In this document: piece by piece, positions 1 through 5,760 of the stretch | Position numbering within the stretch: the stretch's first letter is position 1 | Layout: each line of letters opens with the position of its first letter | Translations under genes and position numbers: made by a program | Assembly (NCBI GenBank): GCA_900554715.1 | Contig: USIN01000072.1 | Location: 1-7,790 of the forward strand | Length of the DNA stretch: 7,790 nucleotides | Direction: 5' to 3' | From: an uncultured Bacteroidales bacterium | Lineage (GTDB): Bacteria; Bacteroidota; Bacteroidia; Bacteroidales; Muribaculaceae | The notes under the pieces: generated by a model | What the model was told of the DNA's origin: nothing | The model's input: only the letters and a program-made list of their open reading frames with translations | The model's database searches: none

Positions 1-66
1 TGAGACGGCCAGGAGGAGAGCGAAGTAGGCCGCTATGGTGATAATGATAATGATTGGCTGTGACAT
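1..66 (-). CDS. N-terminal fragment of a membrane protein, probably a sodium:solute symporter
   Basis: The ATG is at 66-64 and 22 codons are visible before the window ends. The peptide begins MSQPIIIIITIAAYFALLLA, a hydrophobic first helix. The pattern of an aliphatic run followed by AAYFALLLAVS resembles the first transmembrane helix of SSS-family sodium:solute symporters, but this is recognition from a very short fragment. The start lies 3 nt after the stop of the NamZ-like gene, so the two are almost certainly one transcript. If it is a symporter, it would plausibly import sugars released by the upstream secreted glycosidase. Another multi-pass membrane protein is possible. Confidence 0.55.
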   Translation of the reverse strand, partial: MSQPIIIIITIAAYFALLLAVS

Positions 67-69
67 GGT

Positions 70-1236
70 TTATTCGGCGTAAAGCAGGTAAGGTTTGCGT
101 TGTTTTTTGAATTTCTCGACGTCGCCGGCCCAGGTGGCCTTGATTTCGTCGGCGCTCATGCCCTGTTCGATCATGCCGCGGATGTCGCCGCGGCCGATGA
201 GTTTCTCAAAGAACGAGGTGAAAAATTTGTCGCCGATGTTGAGGTCGCGGTATGCGTCGATGAGATAGCCGAGGTCGATGCCTGCGGCGATGACAGCCTC
301 ACGGTCGGCGGCGCTGAGGTCGACGCCGTGGCAGAGATTGTCGAGCTGGGGCGGATTCTTGGCGCCGGCGACGCTGCGGGGCGTGAAGTCGAAGCTGCGG
401 CCCTTCATGTCGGGATGACCGTAGATTTCAAAGGGCTTGTCGGTGCCGCGGCCGAGGCTGACGGGGGTGGCCTCGAAGTAGCATATTGACGGATAGAGAT
501 ATATCGCCGTCATCGTCCGCAGGTTGGGCGACGGGGGTATAGGCAGGTCGTAGCGTGTCTGATGGGTATAGTTGTCGCATTTGACGGTCTTGAGGTCGAC
601 CTTGCGGCCTTCCTTGAGCCAGCCCTCGCCGTTGGCCATGAGAGCTAATTCGGCCATCGTCATTCCGTGCACGACGGGGATGGGCAGGCGTCCGACGCCC
701 GACTCATACTTCATGTCGAGTATCGGCCCGTCGACATACATGCCGTTGGGGTTGGGGCGGTCGAGCACGATCACCTCTTTGCCGGCAGCGGCGGCCGAGT
801 TCATCAGGTCGATCATCGTGCAGTAATATGTATAATATCTGAGACCTACGTCCTGAATGTCGACGACGATGACGTCGAGCTTGTCCATAGTCTCGGCCGA
901 GGGGCCGCGTTTCTTGCCGTCGTAGAGCGACGCGATGGGTATTCCCGTGACGGGGTCGACTCCGCTGCCGACATGCTCGCCGGCGTCGGCAGTGCCGCGG
1001 AAGCCGTGTTCGGGCGAGAAAATAGCCACGACATTGACGCCTCCGTCGAGCATCAGGTCGAGCGTATGGCGGTCGCCGACCATGCCGGTGTGGTTAGAGA
1101 ACAGAGCCACACGCTTGCCTTCAAGCATGGGCAGATACTCGGCAGTCTTGGCTGCGCCTACAACGACGTCCGACGATTGACCGTAACCGCAGATGGCGGC
1201 AAAAAAGGTCACAAAAAACAGTAATCTGCGTAACAT
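70..1236 (-). CDS. namZ: Secreted NamZ-like exo-beta-N-acetylmuramidase (DUF1343/YbbC family)
   Basis: This 388-residue protein has the usual length for the DUF1343 family, whose characterised member (Bacillus subtilis YbbC, renamed NamZ) releases terminal MurNAc from peptidoglycan fragments. Residues 1-20 form a signal peptide (basic MLRR, hydrophobic core, GYGQ near the likely cleavage site), so the product is exported, probably to the periplasm. Family-typical stretches are SNHTG (47-51), SPEHG (74-78, with a conserved Glu76), DIQDVGLRYYTY (126-137), DRPNP (159-163), PPSPNL (234-239) and GRGTDKPFE (262-270). The ORF looks intact. The ATG at 1236 is preceded by AT-rich sequence with no Shine-Dalgarno, as is normal in Bacteroidota. 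The downstream membrane protein starts 3 nt after the stop. A role in muropeptide or MurNAc scavenging is inferred from the family and this neighbour; the exact substrate is not shown by the sequence. Confidence 0.88.
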   Translation of the reverse strand: MLRRLLFFVTFFAAICGYGQSSDVVVGAAKTAEYLPMLEGKRVALFSNHTGMVGDRHTLDLMLDGGVNVVAIFSPEHGFRGTADAGEHVGSGVDPVTGIPIASLYDGKKRGPSAETMDKLDVIVVDIQDVGLRYYTYYCTMIDLMNSAAAAGKEVIVLDRPNPNGMYVDGPILDMKYESGVGRLPIPVVHGMTMAELALMANGEGWLKEGRKVDLKTVKCDNYTHQTRYDLPIPPSPNLRTMTAIYLYPSICYFEATPVSLGRGTDKPFEIYGHPDMKGRSFDFTPRSVAGAKNPPQLDNLCHGVDLSAADREAVIAAGIDLGYLIDAYRDLNIGDKFFTSFFEKLIGRGDIRGMIEQGMSADEIKATWAGDVEKFKKQRKPYLLYAE

Positions 1237-1333
1237 GGTATAAATAAGAGTAACTGATAATTTCCGTAAAGTTACAACAAATCTTCAAAAAACACGCCGG
1301 TAGGTTCCAAAAAACAAAAAATAGCGCAAAATT

Positions 1334-1364
1334 TTTGCAGAATCAAAAAATAGCCTTATCTTTG
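1334..1364 (+). promoter_or_regulatory. Sigma-ABfr promoter of tRNA-Ala
   Basis: The -33 box TTTG (1334-1337) and the -7 box TATCTTTG (1357-1364) are separated by 19 nt, an exact match to the Bacteroidota consensus TTTG-N19-21-TAnnTTTG. Transcription should begin near 1370-1373, leaving only a few leader nucleotides before the tRNA at 1377. Confidence 0.85.
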
Positions 1365-1376
1365 CAACGCAAAACC

Positions 1377-1450
1377 GGGGTATTAGCTCATCTGGCTAGA
1401 GCGCGACACTGGCAGTGTCGAGGTGAGCGGTTCGAGTCCGCTATACTCCA
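1377..1450 (+). tRNA. tRNA-Ala, anticodon GGC
   Basis: A complete 74-nt cloverleaf can be folded by hand. The acceptor stem pairs 1377-1383 with 1443-1449. The D stem is GCTC/GAGC (1386-1389/1399-1402). The anticodon stem is CGACA/TGTCG (1404-1408/1416-1420), with loop CTGGCAG and anticodon GGC at 1411-1413. The T stem is AGCGG/CCGCT with loop TTCGAGT (1431-1437). The third acceptor pair is G3-U70, the alanine identity element, which confirms the anticodon call. The discriminator is A1450. The genome continues with CCC, so the CCA tail is not encoded. It reads GCC and possibly GCU codons. Confidence 0.97.
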
Positions 1451-1456
1451 CCCGTC

Positions 1457-1493
1457 AACCGAATCACGAAGAAATTCATGGTTCGGTTTTTTT
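1457..1493 (+). terminator. Intrinsic terminator after tRNA-Ala
   Basis: A 10-bp stem pairs AACCGAATCA (1457-1466) with TGGTTCGGTT (1479-1488), with one G-T pair and a 12-nt loop. A run of seven T ends at 1493. It starts 7 nt after the tRNA and should stop its transcript, separating it from the AT-rich block that follows. Confidence 0.85.
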
Positions 1494-1663
1494 GTTATAT
1501 CGTTATAAATGATTATCGGTATTTTATACAACAATCGATGGCTTTCATACAATCATTGTCAGGCGATGACTGACTGTTTAATAAATTATACTAATATTGC
1601 AGTCAAAAAGTTAAGTTTCAGACATGATTCAGTTTTTATGGCTGAGTGTATTAAATCGTGATA

Positions 1664-2737
1664 ATGATGCGAAAGAAGATAATTCGTTTATTTTTTACTG
1701 CGATAGTTTTGGCGGTTGCCGTGATTGTAGGCTGCTATAAATCGCTGCGAAATGGATATGCTGACGATTGTGGCTGTAGGGGCATAAATTTCGAAAGAGA
1801 CATAGATTCTGATGAAGAAAAGCCGTTGTATGACTTCAATATTCATACTAATCCGTTAGCTTTTAGATTGGATGATTATGAATCTGATTTTGGTGATGAA
1901 GAAGAATTGTTTGAGTGCCTTATATCTAAGGCCGAGATTCCAGAGGGAGATGTCCGTTCGCAATGTGATTATCTTGAAAATTGGTTAGACAGCAGATTTT
2001 ATATCAATAATGATATTTATAGCAAATATGGTGAGCTGTATTCGTATAAGTTAATGGATTATTGTATTGTGAGATTATCACTTAATCGAGCGAAATGTTT
2101 GAATTATTTTCTTGTCAGAAAGCTTCATGACACACCAGTATCGGCTGCGTTAGTGGATGGTGTCGACGTTGAAATTGAATTGATGAAAGAACTTCTTATG
2201 GCCCAATATCAGTTATTTGAATGTCACGACGCCGATTGTGGCTCAGATCATTATATGACGTATATAGGACTTGAGGACGATTTGATTTATGCCCAAAATG
2301 AAATGATTTGCTTTATCCTCGGTGTCCATTGCACTCCGAGATATCATCATCCGGAACTAACCAACAGCCTTATTCAGTATCAGTACTCGGTGTTGCTAAA
2401 AAACGGATTTCCGTGTTATGAATACTGCCAATCTTTCAATCCGCGAACAGATAGTATAAATATTCTGAATATGAAATGGGTATGGGATAGGCTTATAGGT
2501 CATCATAAACATGTTTCACAGAATCTGTCAGTAGAGATGCAGCAAAGATTTGACGATGCGTTATACGTATTATTACGTTATCATTTGAAACAGTTAAAAG
2601 AAGAATTCCAAAGTTATGGCGTAATAAGCGAAGATATCGGACAGACAGTCTTGCCGCTTGATTATAGTGATGACGAGTTGATTCATTATCCCGGTTTTAC
2701 AAAGAAATGGAAAGAATATCAAAAGCAATTTGACTGA
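1664..2737 (+). CDS. Lipoprotein of unknown function, first gene of a coupled pair
   Basis: I do not recognise this protein of about 357 residues. From the ATG at 1664 it begins MMRKKIIRLFF, followed by a hydrophobic stretch ending in IVGC. This is a good lipobox with the acylated Cys at residue 24, so it is predicted to be a secreted, membrane-anchored lipoprotein. The remainder is acidic, mostly helical-looking and rich in Tyr and Cys, with a CGC motif shortly after the lipid anchor and further Cys in the body; no catalytic motif is evident. GTG at 1658 and ATG at 1667 are alternative starts in the same frame. The codons are much more AT-rich than those of the namZ and gld genes on either side, which suggests horizontal acquisition. 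The stop overlaps the next start (TGATG at 2735-2739), so the two proteins are probably made together. A weak -7-like TAATATTG lies at 1592-1599, but no -33 box is clear. Function unknown. Confidence 0.8.
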   Translation: MMRKKIIRLFFTAIVLAVAVIVGCYKSLRNGYADDCGCRGINFERDIDSDEEKPLYDFNIHTNPLAFRLDDYESDFGDEEELFECLISKAEIPEGDVRSQCDYLENWLDSRFYINNDIYSKYGELYSYKLMDYCIVRLSLNRAKCLNYFLVRKLHDTPVSAALVDGVDVEIELMKELLMAQYQLFECHDADCGSDHYMTYIGLEDDLIYAQNEMICFILGVHCTPRYHHPELTNSLIQYQYSVLLKNGFPCYEYCQSFNPRTDSINILNMKWVWDRLIGHHKHVSQNLSVEMQQRFDDALYVLLRYHLKQLKEEFQSYGVISEDIGQTVLPLDYSDDELIHYPGFTKKWKEYQKQFD

Positions 2738-3897
2738 TGAAGAAAACGGTGATTATAATTCCGTCCATTATCTTGTCGCTGCTTCTTGTTAAAGTAGTGT
2801 GGGTTGTTTGGTCGTGTTGGGGCAATGGGACGTTTGAGGAGGAGAGAGGTGATATAATCGAGCGAAAGAATTATCTCGTTGACAAGATTGTCGTCGACCC
2901 GTTGCAGTTGCTCAACGAAATGCCTCATGGGATAGGGCTGCAGTTTCAAGGCGAGTGGGCTCTATATTCGTGCTCGATGCTGACGTCAGCCCTCGCGAAT
3001 ATTGCCGAATTATATCCCGAGACGCGAGAAAAGGCGGTTTCGACGATTGACAGTCTCATCAGAATCGTGAAGTCGCCGACGCTGAGTCTCTATGACTTCC
3101 TGCGATGGGGTGAGGAGCCGCTTGAGTCTCTCGACGGTGATAAAAGCCATGTTTCTTATCTAAGCCATCTTGCTTGGATGATAGGAAATTATAGAAGATT
3201 GAGCGGCGATGACAAGTATGACAGCTTGCATGATTCGCTGTGTGCGACGATGAATCGCCGCATTCTACACTCGCCAATACTTAACCTGCCAACATACCCC
3301 GATGAGCCTATTTATGTACCCGACATGATGGTGGCAATAGTGGCTCTAAGTGATTACAATCGGCTCAATGATGGCAAATATGCCATGACTGTCAAACGAT
3401 GGCTCGAGAAGGCTAAGAACGAGTGGTGCGATGTCGAGACGGGACTCCTTGCTTCGTTTCTTGATGAAAACGGCAAGCCCATCGGCGAAGTGAAAGGCTC
3501 ATATTCGGCGCTTAACTGTTATTATCTAACGTTATTGGATGATGAATATGCTGGCGAGCAGTACGATAGGCTTAAAAAATACTTCCGCCAAAATTTCCCG
3601 GTTTCGGGTATAAAGGAGTATCACGACCGCAGTTGTTTGTTTGGCAATGACATAGATGCCGGCCCGATAATACTCAACCTCAGTCCGAGCGGCACAGCAT
3701 TTGCCGTCGGTAGTGCGACTTATATGGGCGATGATGATTTCCGTCGGCAATTATTGAAAACTGCTGAGATTGCGGGCCATACAGTTAAATGGAATGGCCG
3801 CCGCCATTATCTCCTCGCCAATATCGCCTTAGTCGGCGAAGCCATAACCTTGGCAATGAGAACAAACGCCCGGGTAAGAGGAAGAAACTTGCAATGA
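2737..3897 (+). CDS. Membrane-anchored protein resembling (alpha/alpha) helical-barrel proteins, function unknown
   Basis: This 386-residue protein starts at the ATG overlapping the previous stop by 1 nt. Residues 4-26 are a single hydrophobic segment that works as a signal anchor. A Cys at 27 is preceded by WS, a poor lipobox. The rest looks soluble and extracytoplasmic. Repeated helical hairpins include EWALYSCSMLTSALANIAEL (73-92) and YLSHLAWMIGNYRRLSGDDK (141-160). Then come YPDEPIYVPD (187-196), GLLASFLDENGKP (236-248) and a motif GNDIDAGPI (303-311) followed by SPSGTAFAVGSA (316-327). From memory, the spacing of helices, the DxDxGP motif and the small-residue SxxGxAxG segment recall uncharacterised bacterial proteins related to the (alpha/alpha)6-barrel fold of linalool dehydratase/isomerase and some glycan-processing enzymes. 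That link is inference. GC content is intermediate between the preceding gene and the core genes. It presumably works with the lipoprotein at the cell envelope. Confidence 0.8.
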   Translation: MKKTVIIIPSIILSLLLVKVVWVVWSCWGNGTFEEERGDIIERKNYLVDKIVVDPLQLLNEMPHGIGLQFQGEWALYSCSMLTSALANIAELYPETREKAVSTIDSLIRIVKSPTLSLYDFLRWGEEPLESLDGDKSHVSYLSHLAWMIGNYRRLSGDDKYDSLHDSLCATMNRRILHSPILNLPTYPDEPIYVPDMMVAIVALSDYNRLNDGKYAMTVKRWLEKAKNEWCDVETGLLASFLDENGKPIGEVKGSYSALNCYYLTLLDDEYAGEQYDRLKKYFRQNFPVSGIKEYHDRSCLFGNDIDAGPIILNLSPSGTAFAVGSATYMGDDDFRRQLLKTAEIAGHTVKWNGRRHYLLANIALVGEAITLAMRTNARVRGRNLQ

Positions 3898-3953
3898 AAT
3901 ATATATTCTTAGACGTTTAATTACCGTCAGTGGTGAAAGTTAATGACTGCTTG

Positions 3954-3984
3954 TTTGTTATATCATAATAAATTGATATATTTG
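3954..3984 (+). promoter_or_regulatory. Sigma-ABfr promoter of the mntA-hepT pair
   Basis: TTTG (3954-3957), a 19-nt spacer and TATATTTG (3977-3984) match the consensus exactly. The expected start of transcription is about 3989-3992, at or just past the ATG at 3990. The transcript would therefore be leaderless, or translation begins at the second in-frame ATG (4011). Confidence 0.8.
3959..3980 (+). promoter_or_regulatory. Inverted repeat inside the mntA-hepT promoter, candidate operator
   Basis: TATATCA (3959-3965) and TGATATA (3974-3980) are perfect 7-bp inverted arms around an 8-nt spacer. The site lies between the -33 and -7 boxes, with the right arm overlapping the first half of the -7 box, so a bound protein would block the polymerase. 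Many toxin-antitoxin pairs repress their own promoter through such palindromes; which protein would bind here is not known. The arms are AT-only except for one C-G pair each, so chance is possible in this AT-rich stretch. Confidence 0.45.
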
Positions 3985-3989
3985 CAGGT

Positions 3990-4301
3990 ATGAAACTGAT
4001 TGAGCTGCATATGGATCAGATTGTCGCCTTGTGTAAGAAATACAAGGTGGCGAAGTTGTGGGTCTTCGGATCAATTCTGACCCCGCGATTCAATGACGAC
4101 AGCGACGTCGATTTTTCGGTTGATTTCGACGCCGAAACTATCAATCGTGAAGGTCTCGACTGGGCTGACATCTTTTTCGACTTCATGCATGAGCTTGAAA
4201 ATCTTTTTGGTAGACGCATAGATCTCGTATGTGATGATGCCGTAAAAAATCAAATTTTCCGAACAGAACTTGACCGCACAAAGCAATTAATATATGGATA
4301 A
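3990..4301 (+). CDS. mntA: MntA-type minimal nucleotidyltransferase antitoxin
   Basis: This 103-residue protein of the minimal nucleotidyltransferase (MNT) family carries the catalytic signature GSx10DxD: Gly27-Ser28, then Asp39 and Asp41 (in the segment DSDVDFSVDF). A likely third metal-binding carboxylate is Asp78 in RRIDLV. All three acidic residues are present, so it should be active. In the characterised Shewanella MntA-HepT system the nucleotidyltransferase neutralises its partner by adding AMP units to a tyrosine next to the toxin active site. Its last 8 bases overlap the start of hepT, which indicates translational coupling. The start is uncertain: the promoter is so close that ATG 3990 would be almost leaderless, and ATG 4011 (Met8) still keeps the whole nucleotidyltransferase core. 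It is intact and cytoplasmic, with AT-rich codons. Confidence 0.9.
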   Translation: MKLIELHMDQIVALCKKYKVAKLWVFGSILTPRFNDDSDVDFSVDFDAETINREGLDWADIFFDFMHELENLFGRRIDLVCDDAVKNQIFRTELDRTKQLIYG

Positions 4302-4644
4302 ATCAGTAAAGAAGTATCTCAATGATATGCTTCAGGCGATTTCTGAAATAGAAGTGGCCGAGGAAAGATTTGGCCGGCGATACGAAATTTTTGAGCGTGA
4401 CGTAGTTTTTCGAAAATTTGTCGAACGCAACATCGAAATTTTAGGTGAGGCAATGAATCGCATCTTAAAGATTGACCATCAGATTGAAATCACATCAGCG
4501 CGTAAAATTGTCGATACCCGTAATTACGTTACACATGCTTACGACTCGCTTAAACCTGATATTTTGTGGTCAATTGTCATTAACCATATACCCAAACTTA
4601 AATCGGAAGTAACCACGCTACTCGAAAGTTATAGCGAAGATTGA
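4294..4644 (+). CDS. hepT: HepT-type HEPN ribonuclease toxin
   Basis: This 116-residue all-helical HEPN-family protein (HepT/DUF86 type) has the RNase motif Rx4HxY fully preserved: Arg76, His81 and Tyr83 in TRNYVTHAYDSL. In known systems the Arg and His cut RNA in a dimer, and the Tyr is the residue that MntA modifies to switch the toxin off. An intact motif predicts an active toxin under MntA control. The ATG at 4294 lies within the end of mntA (8-nt overlap), so the antitoxin comes first; in Shewanella the toxin gene comes first. The stop at 4642-4644 is only 2 nt from the stop of the convergent phosphopantetheinyl transferase gene, leaving no room for a separate terminator. A role in plasmid or island maintenance or phage defence is inferred. 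Confidence 0.9.
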   Translation: MDKSVKKYLNDMLQAISEIEVAEERFGRRYEIFERDVVFRKFVERNIEILGEAMNRILKIDHQIEITSARKIVDTRNYVTHAYDSLKPDILWSIVINHIPKLKSEVTTLLESYSED

Positions 4645-4646
4645 CT

Positions 4647-5189
4647 TTATCCTTCTGCCACGAGGGTGAGGGTATCGGGGGCTATGGTGAGGGTTGCGAT
4701 GATTGTGTAGGGCCTGCCGACGACGGTGGCGGCGGTTGACGCGGGGTTGGACGGCAGCGTGATGTCGCGTCTGAAATCGAGTCCCGGCGTCAGTGCGGCT
4801 TTGTAGAGCGCTTCTTTCATGGTCCACGCACGCAGCAATAGATCGGATGAGACGCCGTAGACTGCCATTTCGGATTCAGACAATACTCGCGGGGCGACGC
4901 GCACGAGCTGTTCGCGCCACTGCTCGATGTCGACGCCGATGGTGCGCCTGATCGAAAAAGCTATGGCGGCATAATCGCGGCTGTGGCTGACGGTCAGACT
5001 TATATCTTCGCGTCCGACGAGATATGGCGCACCGGTGTCGCGATGACCGATGCGGGCGTCGACGCCGAAAAAGCGGGCGATGATGTCCCCGACGGCTGCG
5101 TGTTCGCGTTCGGTGCGCGTGCGGTCCGGGTCGGCTTCGATTGGAGTTACGCCAAGCGTAATGTCGTCGTATTTAAATATTTCAATCAT
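4647..5189 (-). CDS. 4'-phosphopantetheinyl transferase superfamily protein (Sfp-like)
   Basis: This enzyme of about 180 residues transfers phosphopantetheine from CoA to a serine of acyl-carrier proteins. Numbered from the upstream TTG at 5207, the family motifs are SHS (74-76), GVDIE (91-95, with the Mg-binding Asp93 and Glu95) and WTMKEALYK (128-136, with Glu132 and Lys136). I chose ATG 5189 over TTG 5207: it lies 4 nt after the gldD stop and still gives a complete N-terminus (MIEIFKYDDI), whereas the TTG lies inside gldD. It is the third gene of the gldE-gldD operon. The single-domain size and weak N-terminal similarity to Sfp fit the short Bacteroidota versions. The target carrier protein (fatty-acid ACP or a secondary pathway) cannot be told from the sequence. 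It converges with hepT. Confidence 0.88.
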   Translation of the reverse strand: MIEIFKYDDITLGVTPIEADPDRTRTEREHAAVGDIIARFFGVDARIGHRDTGAPYLVGREDISLTVSHSRDYAAIAFSIRRTIGVDIEQWREQLVRVAPRVLSESEMAVYGVSSDLLLRAWTMKEALYKAALTPGLDFRRDITLPSNPASTAATVVGRPYTIIATLTIAPDTLTLVAEG

Positions 5190-5193
5190 AGTG

Positions 5194-5760
5194 CTATCGG
5201 TAGTCAAGGCTGTCGAGTGCGGTTGTCAGGTCGCGGCGGATGGTTTCTACGGCCGGAGCGACGGAGTCGAGCGATGTGATGCGGTTGGCATTTTCAAAGA
5301 AGACTGATGCACTGATGACGACCGACTTGCCGTCGGTGGCGACGAACTGCAGCGGTGTGGCGACAGCCGCCCGAGCGTCGTAGAGCGTTGAGGTGAAGCG
5401 GCCGTTGTCGATGTCGAGTGCATCGGCCGGGGCGTCGCCGGCGTTGAGGGCGATGCGCTCGACGCGGTTGGCGATGACATCGGCGATGCTGTGGTCGTCG
5501 GTCTCTGTTACAGAGATGAATACGGTCGCATTATAACGCGGATAATTTACATTGACCCAGTCGCGGCGCGGACGTGAGACCACAGCCGATGAATTGACGA
5601 GTAGTCTGACGGGCAGACTGTCGACAGCGGTATAGTCGGGTGTATATGTCTCGATGCGCTGATAGGCGCGGCGGCGTGGTGCGGCGGTGTCGTCGGTGCC
5701 CCCGCAGGCTGAGGCGCATGTGGCTGCGAGCGTGATGACGCAGATGAGCGGCAGTTTCAT
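5194..5760 (-). CDS. gldD: GldD-like gliding motility lipoprotein
   Basis: This 188-residue protein has a signal peptide (MKLPLICVITLAATCASACG) and a probable lipidation site at Cys19 (ASA-Cys), so it is a predicted lipoprotein. The conserved block WVNVNYPRYNATVFIS (68-83), the segment TSTLYDARAAVATPLQFVAT (123-142) and the end of the sequence (SVFFENANRITSLDSVAPAV, then a helix ending in LDSLDYR) match my recollection of GldD in order and spacing. In Flavobacterium johnsoniae GldD is needed for gliding and type IX secretion. Non-gliding gut Bacteroidales keep gldD and gldE, so here the role is likely in envelope or lipoprotein biogenesis (inferred). The start overlaps the gldE stop as ATGA (5757-5760), showing coupling. 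It is intact. Confidence 0.82.
   Translation of the reverse strand: MKLPLICVITLAATCASACGGTDDTAAPRRRAYQRIETYTPDYTAVDSLPVRLLVNSSAVVSRPRRDWVNVNYPRYNATVFISVTETDDHSIADVIANRVERIALNAGDAPADALDIDNGRFTSTLYDARAAVATPLQFVATDGKSVVISASVFFENANRITSLDSVAPAVETIRRDLTTALDSLDYR

Noticed and set aside
667..1224. 185-codon open frame on the plus strand opposite namZ
   Set aside because: It is a shadow of namZ in GC-rich DNA: no recognisable domain, and the minus-strand gene has clear family motifs.
1267..1274. Promoter for namZ on the minus strand (TAACTTTA)
   Set aside because: It has one mismatch in the -7 box and no TTTG at 19-21 nt upstream; too weak to call.
1431..1450. tRNA 3' end as an attachment site for an integrated element
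   Set aside because: I found no second copy of the tRNA 3' sequence within the window and no integrase gene, so att sites cannot be claimed.
1549..1559. 11-bp palindrome ACAATCATTGT upstream of the lipoprotein gene
   Set aside because: It is short and in AT-rich DNA, not placed relative to a credible promoter; chance is likely.
1592..1599. Promoter for the lipoprotein gene (TAATATTG)
   Set aside because: One mismatch to TAnnTTTG and no -33 box at the right distance; only mentioned under the gene.
3912..3928. Terminator after the helical-barrel gene (GACG/CGTC)
   Set aside because: The stem has only 4 bp and no T-run follows.
5190..5207. TTG at 5207 as the start of the phosphopantetheinyl transferase
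   Set aside because: It lies inside gldD; the ATG at 5189 directly after the gldD stop is a better start and loses no conserved motif.
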